From assembly GCA_021200075.1 (NCBI GenBank), contig JAJQGZ010000082.1, positions 1 through 11,805 of the forward strand: a stretch of 11,805 nt of DNA, written 5' to 3'. The notes below the pieces were generated by a model that worked only from the letters and a program-made list of their open reading frames with translations, did not search any database and was not told the origin of the DNA. Made by a program: the position numbers and the translations under genes. The DNA comes from Clostridiales bacterium. GTDB taxonomy: Bacteria > Bacillota > Clostridia > Oscillospirales > Acutalibacteraceae. Below are positions 1 to 6,494 of this stretch, one piece after another (positions within the stretch are counted from its first letter, which is position 1; every line of letters starts with the position of its first letter).

Positions 1-46
1 CATGTTACCATATCCGACATATTATCCGCCCGCCGTATTTGAGTAA
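1..46 (+). CDS. Possible C-terminal tail of a rightward gene (partial, product unknown)
   Basis: The frame starting at base 2 is open from the window edge to a TAA at 44-46 and reads as a short Pro/Tyr-rich tail ending PYPTYYPPAVFE. It lies just before a bidirectional terminator, which fits the end of a rightward gene converging on the racemase gene. With only 14 codons visible the call is weak: it could be chance open sequence, and no function can be assigned. A Pro/Tyr-rich C-terminus is often seen on surface or coat proteins, but that is only suggestive. Confidence 0.3.
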   Translation, partial: MLPYPTYYPPAVFE

Positions 47-79
47 AAATAAATGCCTTAAGCTATATAAGCATTATTA

Positions 80-116
80 AAGGGCTGTCTCACAATTTTG
101 AAGTGAGACAGCCCTT
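80..116. terminator. Perfect 14-bp hairpin, bidirectional terminator
   Basis: AAGGGCTGTCTCAC at 80-93 is the exact reverse complement of GTGAGACAGCCCTT at 103-116, with a 9-nt loop. The stem carries A/T runs at its base and sits between two convergent genes: the possible tail at 1-46 and the racemase, whose stop is at 132. Stems of the GGCTGTCTCA type recur as intergenic terminators in Clostridia. The U-tract is modest on both strands, so efficiency is uncertain. Confidence 0.75.
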
Positions 117-131
117 GTTGTGTTTTAATAT

Positions 132-1205
132 TTATTTATATACTCTTTTTATTCGTGGATTTACCAATAACGGCGATATGTCAACGCTTGCGGTGTCGCC
201 GATTTTCACATCGCTACCCGTGATGTCAACTGCCGTGTGCGATAATCCGATTTCGCCGATTACGCTGTACATTCTGCCGTTTATTCTGACATACATCTGC
301 GATTTTTTCAAATATTTTTTAAATTGCGAAAACACCGAGCGAAGGTCGGCAATTTCCTTTTCCTTTGCCAGCCCGAATCCGTCGTAGTGACCTATCGGAA
401 CAATTGCGATTTTCGTTTCCCTCTTGGTTTTGTAAAGACCGTTGTAGCCGATTGAATATCCTGCCGGAAAGGTCTTTGTTTCTATAACCTCAGCTTCGAG
501 CGAGCCGAGACGGTTAAGACCGATTTCGCTTTTTGTTATCACTCTTCCGGTGAAAGCCGAGCCGATTCTTACTGCGTCAAGGCACACATCCTCGGCGTTG
601 AGCAGAGCGGGGGAGTTGGCGGCGTGGAGAATGCCAACTTCTTTGCCTGCCTTTTTGATTTGCTCCATAGCGTCCTTGAATATTTGAAGCTGTGCTTCGG
701 TGAGCGGTGTGTTTGTAAATGCAGATGAAAAATGGGTGTACGCTCCCGTAAAATTCAGATTTTCAAAATCATAGCATTTTATTGCATCCTCAATTTCGCT
801 CGGCAAAAATCCGTACCTGCCAAGCCCCGTATCAATTTTCAGGTGGCAGTCGGTTTTAACTTTGAGTTCTGCGGAAACCTTGTTTATTACCCTTGCAGCT
901 TCAAGCGAGCCGATTGTAGCCGTGCAGTGATTTTCGGCTATAATTTTCGCTTCCGCTTCAATTGCGGTGGAGCGCATAATGAGTATATTTTGTGTGTCGA
1001 GTATATTTTTCAGTATTTCGATATCGTCAACCTCAGTAACCGCAAAGGTGTTAATTCCGTTTTGTGCAAGTATCTTTGTAAATTCCTCGATACCGAAGCC
1101 GTAGCCGTTGCCCTTAACAACTCCGATAAGGTCAACTCCGGCTTTTTTCTTTATCAGCTTGATATTTTCCTCAAGCTTCTTTTTATCAATTACATATCTG
1201 CTCAT
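132..1205 (-). CDS. Alanine racemase family protein (PLP fold type III), atypical
   Basis: This is a cytosolic PLP enzyme that would interconvert L- and D-alanine, or a related amino acid, for peptidoglycan. Residues 1-225 or so form the barrel domain. The PLP lysine is K31 in the motif VVKGNGYGFG, the second catalytic base is Y254 in IGYNG, and a PIGHYDGFG motif follows. At 357 aa it is slightly shorter than a usual Alr (about 370-390). Two departures stand out: the usual C-M-D triad after the GR(I/V) motif reads G320-L321-S322, and the last segment that closes the active site is shortened, ending NPRIKRVYK. These suggest a specialised paralogue, so I give no gene symbol. It lies 12 bp after the FemX-like gene and has no strong SD of its own, which indicates co-transcription and probable coupling. 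Family assignment is secure; substrate is not. Confidence 0.88.
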   Translation of the reverse strand: MSRYVIDKKKLEENIKLIKKKAGVDLIGVVKGNGYGFGIEEFTKILAQNGINTFAVTEVDDIEILKNILDTQNILIMRSTAIEAEAKIIAENHCTATIGSLEAARVINKVSAELKVKTDCHLKIDTGLGRYGFLPSEIEDAIKCYDFENLNFTGAYTHFSSAFTNTPLTEAQLQIFKDAMEQIKKAGKEVGILHAANSPALLNAEDVCLDAVRIGSAFTGRVITKSEIGLNRLGSLEAEVIETKTFPAGYSIGYNGLYKTKRETKIAIVPIGHYDGFGLAKEKEIADLRSVFSQFKKYLKKSQMYVRINGRMYSVIGEIGLSHTAVDITGSDVKIGDTASVDISPLLVNPRIKRVYK

Positions 1206-1217
1206 TTTATTTACCGA

Positions 1218-2255
1218 TTATCTGATTTTAGCAAGTATTTTTACAGCCGTGTTGTAGAGCGAATATATCGGCTTGTTGATAACATAGTCAAATTCGCCTA
1301 CAAATTCTTTCATATATCCGCCGAAGCCGTGCTTAAATCTCCACAGTCCGTAATGCGGATTATCGGGATTTTGGCAGTCGCCCGATATGCCGCCGAAATC
1401 GTAGGTCTTACAGCCGCATTCCATACCCCACTGCATCATCGCCCATTGCAAAGCGTAGTTGGGATATACATTCCTGTGAGCGTTTGACGAAGCGCCGTAC
1501 TGGTATTTCATCACATTCTGTCCCCATTTTATTGCAAGCGTGCCTGCGATTGCTTCTCCGTTATAATACGCCATATAAAGCCGCGCGTCGTCCGTCATAC
1601 AGTCGAGTATTTTTTCAAAATACCATTTCGGTCTGGTGGAAAAGCTGTCTCTTTCTCCGGTTTCGCTCATTATTCTCACAAAATCGTCGAGCGCTTCCTT
1701 GCCGCAAATTTTGACCTCAACGCCCTTTCTCAGCGCTTTTCTTATTCTGTTTCGGTAGTCCGATTTAAAGGTGAGCATAAGCTCGTCCTCGGTCATATCG
1801 TTGTAATCGAAGCAGTAGACAAATCTCGGCTGTACATTTTCAAAATCCATACACCCCGGGTTTAGTTCCGTAAAGCCTTTTTTGAGCAAATGCTCCTTGT
1901 ACGCTTTGTTTTCAATCACAATTTCCGGGTCTATTTTCAGGCAGTATGCTTTGTATTTTTTGCCGATTTCAAGTAATCCGTCAAAGAGTGCGTCGAATGT
2001 TTCAAAATCGTTTTCGTCGCATACAAAGCCTCGGCAACAGTACATCAGCGAATATTTTATAATCGGTATGCTGCGTATCAGCACGCTTGCACTGCCTTTG
2101 ATTTCGCCGTTTTCGTCCTTTAGCATTATTGCTTCAAATTTCCAGGCACTTTTTACCTTTGCCCATTTTGACGAATGTTGAAAAAGCCCTTTTAGATGCT
2201 TTTTGATAAAGCTTTCGTATTCGTCAAGATTGTCCTTGTTTACTCTAACTATCAT
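1218..2255 (-). CDS. FemABX-family peptidoglycan bridge aminoacyl transferase (FemX/MurM-like)
   Basis: The family transfers an amino acid from aminoacyl-tRNA to the stem-peptide lysine of a cell-wall precursor, at the cytoplasmic face of the membrane. The 345 residues show two GNAT-like halves. Family landmarks are YRNRIRKALRKGVEVK in the middle, the T-x-x-RDSF-x-x-R and WYFEKI stretch, YQYGASS-x-x-HRN-x-x-PNYALQW, YDFGGISG, and a C-terminal YGLWRFKHGFGG with EFVGEFD. There is no long coiled-coil insertion, so the layout is like the short Weissella FemX (about 335 aa) rather than FemA or MurM (about 400 aa). The start is backed by GGAG at 2263-2266, 7 nt upstream. It is the first gene of an operon with the racemase 12 bp downstream. 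The amino acid added cannot be read from the sequence. Confidence 0.9.
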   Translation of the reverse strand: MIVRVNKDNLDEYESFIKKHLKGLFQHSSKWAKVKSAWKFEAIMLKDENGEIKGSASVLIRSIPIIKYSLMYCCRGFVCDENDFETFDALFDGLLEIGKKYKAYCLKIDPEIVIENKAYKEHLLKKGFTELNPGCMDFENVQPRFVYCFDYNDMTEDELMLTFKSDYRNRIRKALRKGVEVKICGKEALDDFVRIMSETGERDSFSTRPKWYFEKILDCMTDDARLYMAYYNGEAIAGTLAIKWGQNVMKYQYGASSNAHRNVYPNYALQWAMMQWGMECGCKTYDFGGISGDCQNPDNPHYGLWRFKHGFGGYMKEFVGEFDYVINKPIYSLYNTAVKILAKIR

Positions 2256-2289
2256 TTTATCGCTCCGTATCGGTTTATGTTTAAGCGGC

Positions 2290-2370
2290 GGAATTTTAAT
2301 GCCGTTATTATAATTTATAATTTCAAAAAGATGTCCCGCTCAAACGAGCCGATCCCCTGATTAAAATTCC
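2290..2370 (-). promoter_or_regulatory. Inverted-repeat leader of the fem-racemase operon
   Basis: The leader between promoter and start codon contains an exact 11-bp inverted repeat (GGAATTTTAAT, arms 2360-2370 and 2290-2300) enclosing 59 nt. The enclosed part has a small GCTC-GTTT-GAGC hairpin followed by a TCTTTTT run. The second arm can also sit in the loop of an alternative CGGC/GCCG hairpin, so two exclusive folds are possible. No known riboswitch or T-box consensus was recognised. A regulatory role is inference. Confidence 0.4.
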
Positions 2371-2383
2371 CGTATATAAAATA

Positions 2384-2412
2384 ATTATAACAAATCATAT
2401 TCGGTTTGTCCA
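2384..2412 (-). promoter_or_regulatory. Promoter of the fem-racemase operon
   Basis: On the minus strand, TGGACA (2407-2412) is followed after exactly 17 bp by TATAAT (2384-2389), with an extended -10 TG one base before it. This is a near-consensus vegetative promoter. It lies between the terminator of the GH25 operon and the Fem start, and predicts a leader of about 120 nt. Confidence 0.75.
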
Positions 2413-2431
2413 TATCAGAAGAGAATTTCCG

Positions 2432-2464
2432 AAAAAACAAGATCGGCAGGTTTAGTTGCCGACC
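2432..2464 (-). terminator. Intrinsic terminator of the GH25 operon
   Basis: On the minus strand an 8-bp stem (GGTCGGCA with TGCCGATC, one G-T wobble, 8-nt loop) is followed at once by TTGTTTTTT. It starts 13 bp after the stop codon of the secreted GH25 gene and precedes the next promoter, so it separates the two leftward operons. Confidence 0.88.
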
Positions 2465-2477
2465 CTGTTATTAATAT

Positions 2478-4271
2478 TTATTTTACTTTAACTGTCTGCG
2501 TTTTTGACCACGCACCGTAAACCTTAACGCCGTTTACCTTTGTATACGCTCTTACACGAACGTAATATTTGCGTGAGCTTTGGGCGGTTTTGATTGTTTT
2601 TGAGGATTTCGATTTTCCACTTACCGTTACGGTTTTACGGTTTGAAGTAAATTTCTTAGTCGTTGACCATTGAATTTCGTAGCCCGTGCAGGCTGTGGTC
2701 TTCCACTTCACGGTAATCCGCTTCTTGGCGGAGCTTTTCGCCGATTTAACTGTCACCTTTTTCGCCTTTGTTGCGGCTTTCAGCTTATTGCTCTTTGTGC
2801 CGGTAACTCCGTCTTTTACCGCCGCAACCTTAAACTTGTAGGTTGTGCCTGCTTTGAGGCCGGTAATCTTGTAGGTGTTTTTCGATGAGCTTACTCTTGC
2901 TTTTTCCTTATAGCTTTCAGAGGAAGTGTTGTAAACATAGATTATATATTTCTCTGCGTCAACGATTTCATTCCAGGTAATTTTTATCGAGGTTGTTGTT
3001 CTCGATTTCATCGCAACTCCCGACACCTTGCTGCCGAGCGTTACTCTTGTATCAACATCTGAGTATTCTCCCCAGATTGTCTCGTCTGACGAGTTGGTTC
3101 CTCCTGCCGCAATCTTTACGGAATATTTATTGCCCTGTGTAAGGTTGCTGATTGTCGCCGAGGTTCCCGTTACGGTTTTGGTAAATGTGGTGCCGGCTGT
3201 GTTGTTGGTTATATAAAGTCTGTAGCTTGACGCTCCGGCAACGGCGCTCCATTTGTATTTAAGCGAGGTTTTGCCGTTTGACACAAAGGTCAAGTCCTCA
3301 ACCTTTGCAGGTACTATCTTGAACCTGTAGGTCTGGCTGTAGCCGTCATAATTGCCTGTTCCGACAGCTTCGACAATGCCGTAGCCGAGCTTTTTATTGC
3401 TTGAATATTTGAGAGTGTAATCTACATCCTTAGTCAGTACGGAATTTGAATCGAACGAAACGGACGGCTCGGGAGTTATCGCCGAACCCGTGTACACTTG
3501 GTCTTCAAGATCAATAACATCGTCAATGTAGCGGAAGTTGACATCGGTATTTCCGCTGATGCCCGACACGGAGCCTTTTGACGAATACTGCCAGTATTCA
3601 TAGTCACCCGAATAGCTTGTGCTTGTTGTATAATGCGCAAGCCAAATGGTGTAAAGCGAGGAAATGTTGCTCACATTCATACGGTTTTCAAGGAAGCTCT
3701 TACTCGCATACAGGCAGGCGTCGTATCCTGCGGAGGAAACCGTGTCCAAAAACGCCAGAACGTTTGCTGTCATTTTTGATTTTGACAGGCTTGCACTGTC
3801 AAGTCTGCCTGCCGATGTGCCTGCAAATTCATAGTCCATAACAACGGGCATTGTTATATCGTAGCTTGAAATTGCGGACAGAAGCTTTGTAGCCTCCTGC
3901 ACCGCCTCGGTGGTTGTGAGAGCCTGCGAGTACCAGTAAACTCCTACCTTAAGCCCTGCCGCAAGCGCATCTTTGATATAGGTTTTGTAGTTTGAATCAT
4001 AGTTGAGCGAAAACGAGGATTTTGTATATCCCGTATATCCCACTCTTATGAATACAAAATCAATTCCGTCAGCCTTAACTTTTTTGAAATTTATCGTGCC
4101 GTTGTGCTTGGAAACATCAATTCCGTATTCAATATCATACTCGTCAAATTTCGTCTGATGAGTATAGGTTGAGCCTGTATAGGCGCTTTTCAGTTTTGTT
4201 GATGCAAAAACAGTTGCCGATGATTGGAATATCATAATCATCGCCAAAAGGACTGAAAATATTTTTGCCAT
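2478..4271 (-). CDS. Secreted GH25 muramidase with Ig-like and Fn3-like domains
   Basis: GH25 enzymes cut the MurNAc-GlcNAc bond of peptidoglycan. From the ATG at 4271 the product has 597 residues: a signal peptide (about 1-24, hydrophobic core then ATVFAS), a GH25 domain (about 46-250), an Ig-like domain beginning VYTGSAITP (about 255-318), and three Fn3-like domains (about 320-408, 410-500, 502-597). Active-site landmarks are D52 in GIDVSKHNG, D146-Y-E148 in VVMDYEF, WLAHY, and D243-V-N245. The C-terminus is Lys/Ser-rich and basic, which would favour wall binding; there is no LPXTG. The gene begins 14 bp after the stop of the preceding GH25 gene, so the two are co-transcribed. The start is ambiguous: the best-spaced ATG after the SD (4279) is in another frame, and the open frame continues upstream without a better start. 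Confidence 0.9.
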   Translation of the reverse strand: MAKIFSVLLAMIMIFQSSATVFASTKLKSAYTGSTYTHQTKFDEYDIEYGIDVSKHNGTINFKKVKADGIDFVFIRVGYTGYTKSSFSLNYDSNYKTYIKDALAAGLKVGVYWYSQALTTTEAVQEATKLLSAISSYDITMPVVMDYEFAGTSAGRLDSASLSKSKMTANVLAFLDTVSSAGYDACLYASKSFLENRMNVSNISSLYTIWLAHYTTSTSYSGDYEYWQYSSKGSVSGISGNTDVNFRYIDDVIDLEDQVYTGSAITPEPSVSFDSNSVLTKDVDYTLKYSSNKKLGYGIVEAVGTGNYDGYSQTYRFKIVPAKVEDLTFVSNGKTSLKYKWSAVAGASSYRLYITNNTAGTTFTKTVTGTSATISNLTQGNKYSVKIAAGGTNSSDETIWGEYSDVDTRVTLGSKVSGVAMKSRTTTSIKITWNEIVDAEKYIIYVYNTSSESYKEKARVSSSKNTYKITGLKAGTTYKFKVAAVKDGVTGTKSNKLKAATKAKKVTVKSAKSSAKKRITVKWKTTACTGYEIQWSTTKKFTSNRKTVTVSGKSKSSKTIKTAQSSRKYYVRVRAYTKVNGVKVYGAWSKTQTVKVK

Positions 4272-4285
4272 TTTTTCATTTGGAA

Positions 4286-5158
4286 TTACCCCTTTTGAAT
4301 TTTGCTGTAGTAATAGTCTAAATCGACATATTTGCTCCCGACTCCGTCGCAGGAGCCTGTGCGTGAATACTGCCATATCTTGTAGTCAACATCATATGTG
4401 ACAGAGCCGTTGTAATCGGCAACCCATACGGCGGTATCGCTCAATAAATCGTTTGCGTTGATTTCATTGCAGATAACGGAGGAAGACGCATAAACTCCCG
4501 ACGCATAGCCGTGGGATTGTATTTCCTCACAAAAAGTATTGATAACATCGGTGTTTTCTTCCCTTGTCAGTGAAGCGTCGGAAAGCCTGCCGATAAAATT
4601 ACCGTCCTCGTCGGTCGCATACTCAAAGTCGATTATAACGGGAAGCTCCGGGCTGTATTTCCATATGATTTTGAGTACAAATTTTGCCTCTTCAACCGCT
4701 TCGTCCTCGTTAGTGGCTTGGGAGTAAAAGTACACCCCGTAAGGGATATTCGCTTTTTGAGCGCCTTTTATGTTGTCCCTTGCATTTTCATCTTCAATGA
4801 TTTTGCCGGATTCATATCCTCTGTAGCCGATGCGGATAAAGGCAAAGTCAACATTCTCGGCAACGGTCTGCCAGTCGATTTCCCCGTTATGCTCTGATAC
4901 ATCTATCCCCTCGGCAGCATCTTTTTGAAAATTGTAATATTCAATCTCCCTGTTGCTTATTGCCGTGAGTATTCCGGTCACAGCCACGGCAAGCACAAGC
5001 ACACAGCAGGTGAGGATAACAGCCGTCTTCTTGCTTGGCTTTCGCTTTTTGCCGAGCTTTGTCTTCGACCTGCTTTTGGATTTGGATTTAGATTTAGATT
5101 TACTTTTAGATTTACTTTTTGCTTTCGGCTTGGTTTTCGCCTTTAGCTTCAATGCCAT
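4286..5158 (-). CDS. Membrane-anchored GH25 muramidase with Lys-Ser-rich N-terminal tail
   Basis: A 290-aa GH25 lysozyme-like hydrolase, predicted to face outward on a single N-terminal anchor. Residues 1-45 are extremely basic, with eight consecutive Lys-Ser pairs at 14-29. Residues 46-67 are a transmembrane helix (AVILTCCVLVLAVAVTG). The GH25 domain runs from about 82 to 288, with D86 in GIDVSEHNG, D177-F-E179 in VIIDFEY, WVADYNG, IWQYS and a final VDLD (D279). The positive-inside rule puts the tail in the cytoplasm. I chose the ATG at 5158 because GAAGGG (5168-5173) lies 9 nt before it; the frame is open for 16 more codons upstream without comparable support. It is the first gene of a two-gene operon with the secreted GH25 paralogue. 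A wall-turnover or sporulation role is possible but not shown. Confidence 0.88.
   Translation of the reverse strand: MALKLKAKTKPKAKSKSKSKSKSKSKSKSRSKTKLGKKRKPSKKTAVILTCCVLVLAVAVTGILTAISNREIEYYNFQKDAAEGIDVSEHNGEIDWQTVAENVDFAFIRIGYRGYESGKIIEDENARDNIKGAQKANIPYGVYFYSQATNEDEAVEEAKFVLKIIWKYSPELPVIIDFEYATDEDGNFIGRLSDASLTREENTDVINTFCEEIQSHGYASGVYASSSVICNEINANDLLSDTAVWVADYNGSVTYDVDYKIWQYSRTGSCDGVGSKYVDLDYYYSKIQKG
4289..4296 (-). promoter_or_regulatory. SD of the secreted GH25 gene, placed for an out-of-frame ATG
   Basis: AAAAGGGG on the minus strand lies 9 nt before an ATG at 4277-4279, which is ideal spacing, but that ATG reads ATGAAAAAATGG and its frame closes after 13 codons. The in-frame ATG at 4269-4271 is 17 nt from the SD, which is too far for efficient use. 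The SD overlaps the end of the upstream gene (stop 4286-4288). Confidence 0.55.
5063..5119 (-). repeat. Six-base tandem repeat encoding the Lys-Ser tail
   Basis: Codons 14-32 of the membrane-anchored GH25 gene consist of AAA alternating with TCT, TCC or AGT, giving an imperfect 6-bp tandem repeat. Such a tract can change length in whole 6-bp steps without breaking the frame, so the tail length may vary between strains. Confidence 0.75.
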
Positions 5159-5184
5159 ATTTCTACACCCTTCAACTAACTTAT

Positions 5185-5213
5185 TCTCTAACATATCCAA
5201 AAACAAATGTCAA
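5185..5213 (-). promoter_or_regulatory. Probable promoter of the GH25 operon
   Basis: A consensus TTGACA (5208-5213) is followed after 17 bp by TAGAGA (5185-5190) with a TG extension one base before it. The -10 is weak (3 of 6), so the exact hexamer is uncertain, but the perfect -35 in the intergenic space just upstream of the gene supports it. Confidence 0.5.
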
Positions 5214-5255
5214 CAATATCGGCGGAAAATTTACAAAATATGAAAAATTTACTTG

Positions 5256-5295
5256 CATTATCATTTTATTGCTTTCATTATCATTTTATTGCTTT
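5256..5295. repeat. Two perfect 20-bp tandem copies between divergent operons
   Basis: The unit CATTATCATTTTATTGCTTT occurs at 5256-5275 and again at 5276-5295 without a mismatch. It lies between the GH25 promoter (leftward) and the DAHP synthase promoter (rightward), about 45 bp from each -35. It may be a binding site or a recent slippage duplication. Confidence 0.7.
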
Positions 5296-5323
5296 TTTCG
5301 GCAAATGTGCAAAAATGCCTTTG

Positions 5324-5335
5324 CGCTTTAAAGCG
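5324..5335. promoter_or_regulatory. 12-bp palindrome upstream of the DAHP synthase promoter
   Basis: CGCTTTAAAGCG is a perfect palindrome that ends 5 bp before the -35 hexamer at 5341. Position and symmetry fit a site for a dimeric regulator, either activator or repressor. No known operator consensus was recognised. Confidence 0.4.
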
Positions 5336-5340
5336 GATTA

Positions 5341-5368
5341 TTGACAAGTTTTTATTTACTGCTATAAT
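5341..5368 (+). promoter_or_regulatory. Promoter of the DAHP synthase operon
   Basis: TTGACA at 5341-5346 and TATAAT at 5363-5368, both exact consensus, are 16 bp apart. This predicts a leader of about 50 nt before the ATG at 5428. It is one of the two strongest promoters in the window. Confidence 0.82.
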
Positions 5369-5427
5369 AATATAGATACAAGTTTTTGCACAGAAAATAT
5401 ACTTATTTTGTTTATGAGGTGACTATT

Positions 5428-6468
5428 ATGGACAACATGTCAAATGCAGATTTCAAAAGGAAGCTCCCGATTCCGCAGGAGATAAAAAAAGAAATGCCGC
5501 TTTCAAAGGAAGCGGAGGAAATTAAAATAAAAAGAGATAAAGAAATTGCCAATGTCTTCACCGGCAAGAGCAATACGTTCCTGCTTATTATCGGCCCGTG
5601 TTCCGCCGACAGGAGGGATTCCATACTCGATTATCTCGGCAGGATAAAGCTTGTTGCCGAAAAGGTGAGCTACAAAATATTGATAATTCCCCGTATTTAT
5701 ACCGGCAAGCCGAGGACGACGGGAGCGGGCTACAAGGGTATGTTCCACCAGCCCGACCCCGACAAAAAGCCCGATTTGCTCGAGGGTATTAAGACTATAC
5801 GAAAGCTCCATAAGGACGCTATCGAGCTTACCGGTCTTACCTGTGCGGACGAAATGCTTTATCCTGAAAATCACAGGTATCTTTCCGATTTACTTTCCTA
5901 TGTCGCCGTCGGCGCAAGGTCGGTGGAAAACCAGGAGCATCGTCTGATAGCGTCGGGTCTTGATATTCCCGTCGGTATGAAAAATCCGACAAGCGGCGAT
6001 CTTTCAATTATGCTCAATGCCATAAAGGCGGCGCAGGGCGATCATATGTTCCTTTACAGAGGTTGGGAGGTCGAGTCCTCCGGTAATCCGCTCGCACACG
6101 CAATATTGAGGGGAAGTGTGGACAAGCACGGCAATAACCACGCAAATTATCATTACGAGGATTTGTGTGAGCTTCACGACTTGTACTGCCTCGGCGGATA
6201 TAAAAATCCGGCGGTAATCGTCGATACCAATCACTGCAACTCGGGCAAAAAATATCTTGAGCAGGTAAGGATTGCAAACGAGGTTCTCCATTCGATGCGC
6301 CACAGCGATGATATAAAGAATATGGTAAAAGGCTTTATGGTGGAGTCGTATATCGAGGACGGCTGCCAAAAGGTAGAGGACGGAGTTTACGGAAAATCAA
6401 TTACCGATCCCTGCCTCGGCTGGGAAAAGACAGAGGAAATGATTTATACAATCGCCGACCAGCTTTGA
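5428..6468 (+). CDS. aroF: Class I 3-deoxy-7-phosphoheptulonate (DAHP) synthase, AroFGH type
   Basis: Catalyses condensation of phosphoenolpyruvate with erythrose 4-phosphate, the first step of the shikimate pathway, in the cytosol. The 346-aa length matches E. coli AroG (350). Motifs in order are IGPCS (metal ligand C58), R89-IYTGKPRTT for substrate phosphates, GARSVENQEHR, PVGMKNPTSGD, GNPLAHAILRG, DTNHCNSGKK (H269), MVESYIEDG (E306) and ITDPCLGW (D327), which supply the four metal ligands. The E. coli motifs GARTTESQ and SGNGDCHIILRG are modified here, so feedback specificity cannot be predicted. The start was chosen because GAGGTG lies 6 nt before this ATG; the frame is open for 14 more codons upstream. 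It leads an operon with hemW 26 bp downstream. The symbol marks the family, not a proven Tyr-sensitive isozyme. Confidence 0.93.
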   Translation: MDNMSNADFKRKLPIPQEIKKEMPLSKEAEEIKIKRDKEIANVFTGKSNTFLLIIGPCSADRRDSILDYLGRIKLVAEKVSYKILIIPRIYTGKPRTTGAGYKGMFHQPDPDKKPDLLEGIKTIRKLHKDAIELTGLTCADEMLYPENHRYLSDLLSYVAVGARSVENQEHRLIASGLDIPVGMKNPTSGDLSIMLNAIKAAQGDHMFLYRGWEVESSGNPLAHAILRGSVDKHGNNHANYHYEDLCELHDLYCLGGYKNPAVIVDTNHCNSGKKYLEQVRIANEVLHSMRHSDDIKNMVKGFMVESYIEDGCQKVEDGVYGKSITDPCLGWEKTEEMIYTIADQL

Positions 6469-6494
6469 TAAAAGCACGGCTTTAATCTTGTTTT

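Noticed and set aside
23..33. 11-bp match (TATCCGCCCGC) between the left edge and the palindrome at 8059-8069
   Set aside because: It is short and GC-rich, lies in a possible coding tail on the left side, and has no palindromic partner there. Chance is likely.
732..1487. Rightward open frame of 251 codons opposite the racemase and Fem genes
   Set aside because: It is antisense to two well-supported genes, spans their junction, shows no domain and has no SD. It is a shadow of their codon pattern.
2256..2412. T-box riboswitch for the Fem operon
   Set aside because: The leader is only about 120 nt and lacks the AGGGUGG T-box sequence and a recognisable specifier stem.
5256..5295. Possible start of a CRISPR array
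   Set aside because: The two 20-bp copies are directly adjacent with no spacer, and no further copies or cas genes are present.
6469..6494. Terminator hairpin between DAHP synthase and hemW (AAAGC-ACG-GCTTT)
   Set aside because: The stem is only 5 bp with a 3-nt loop and a poor T-run, so it is unlikely to stop transcription.
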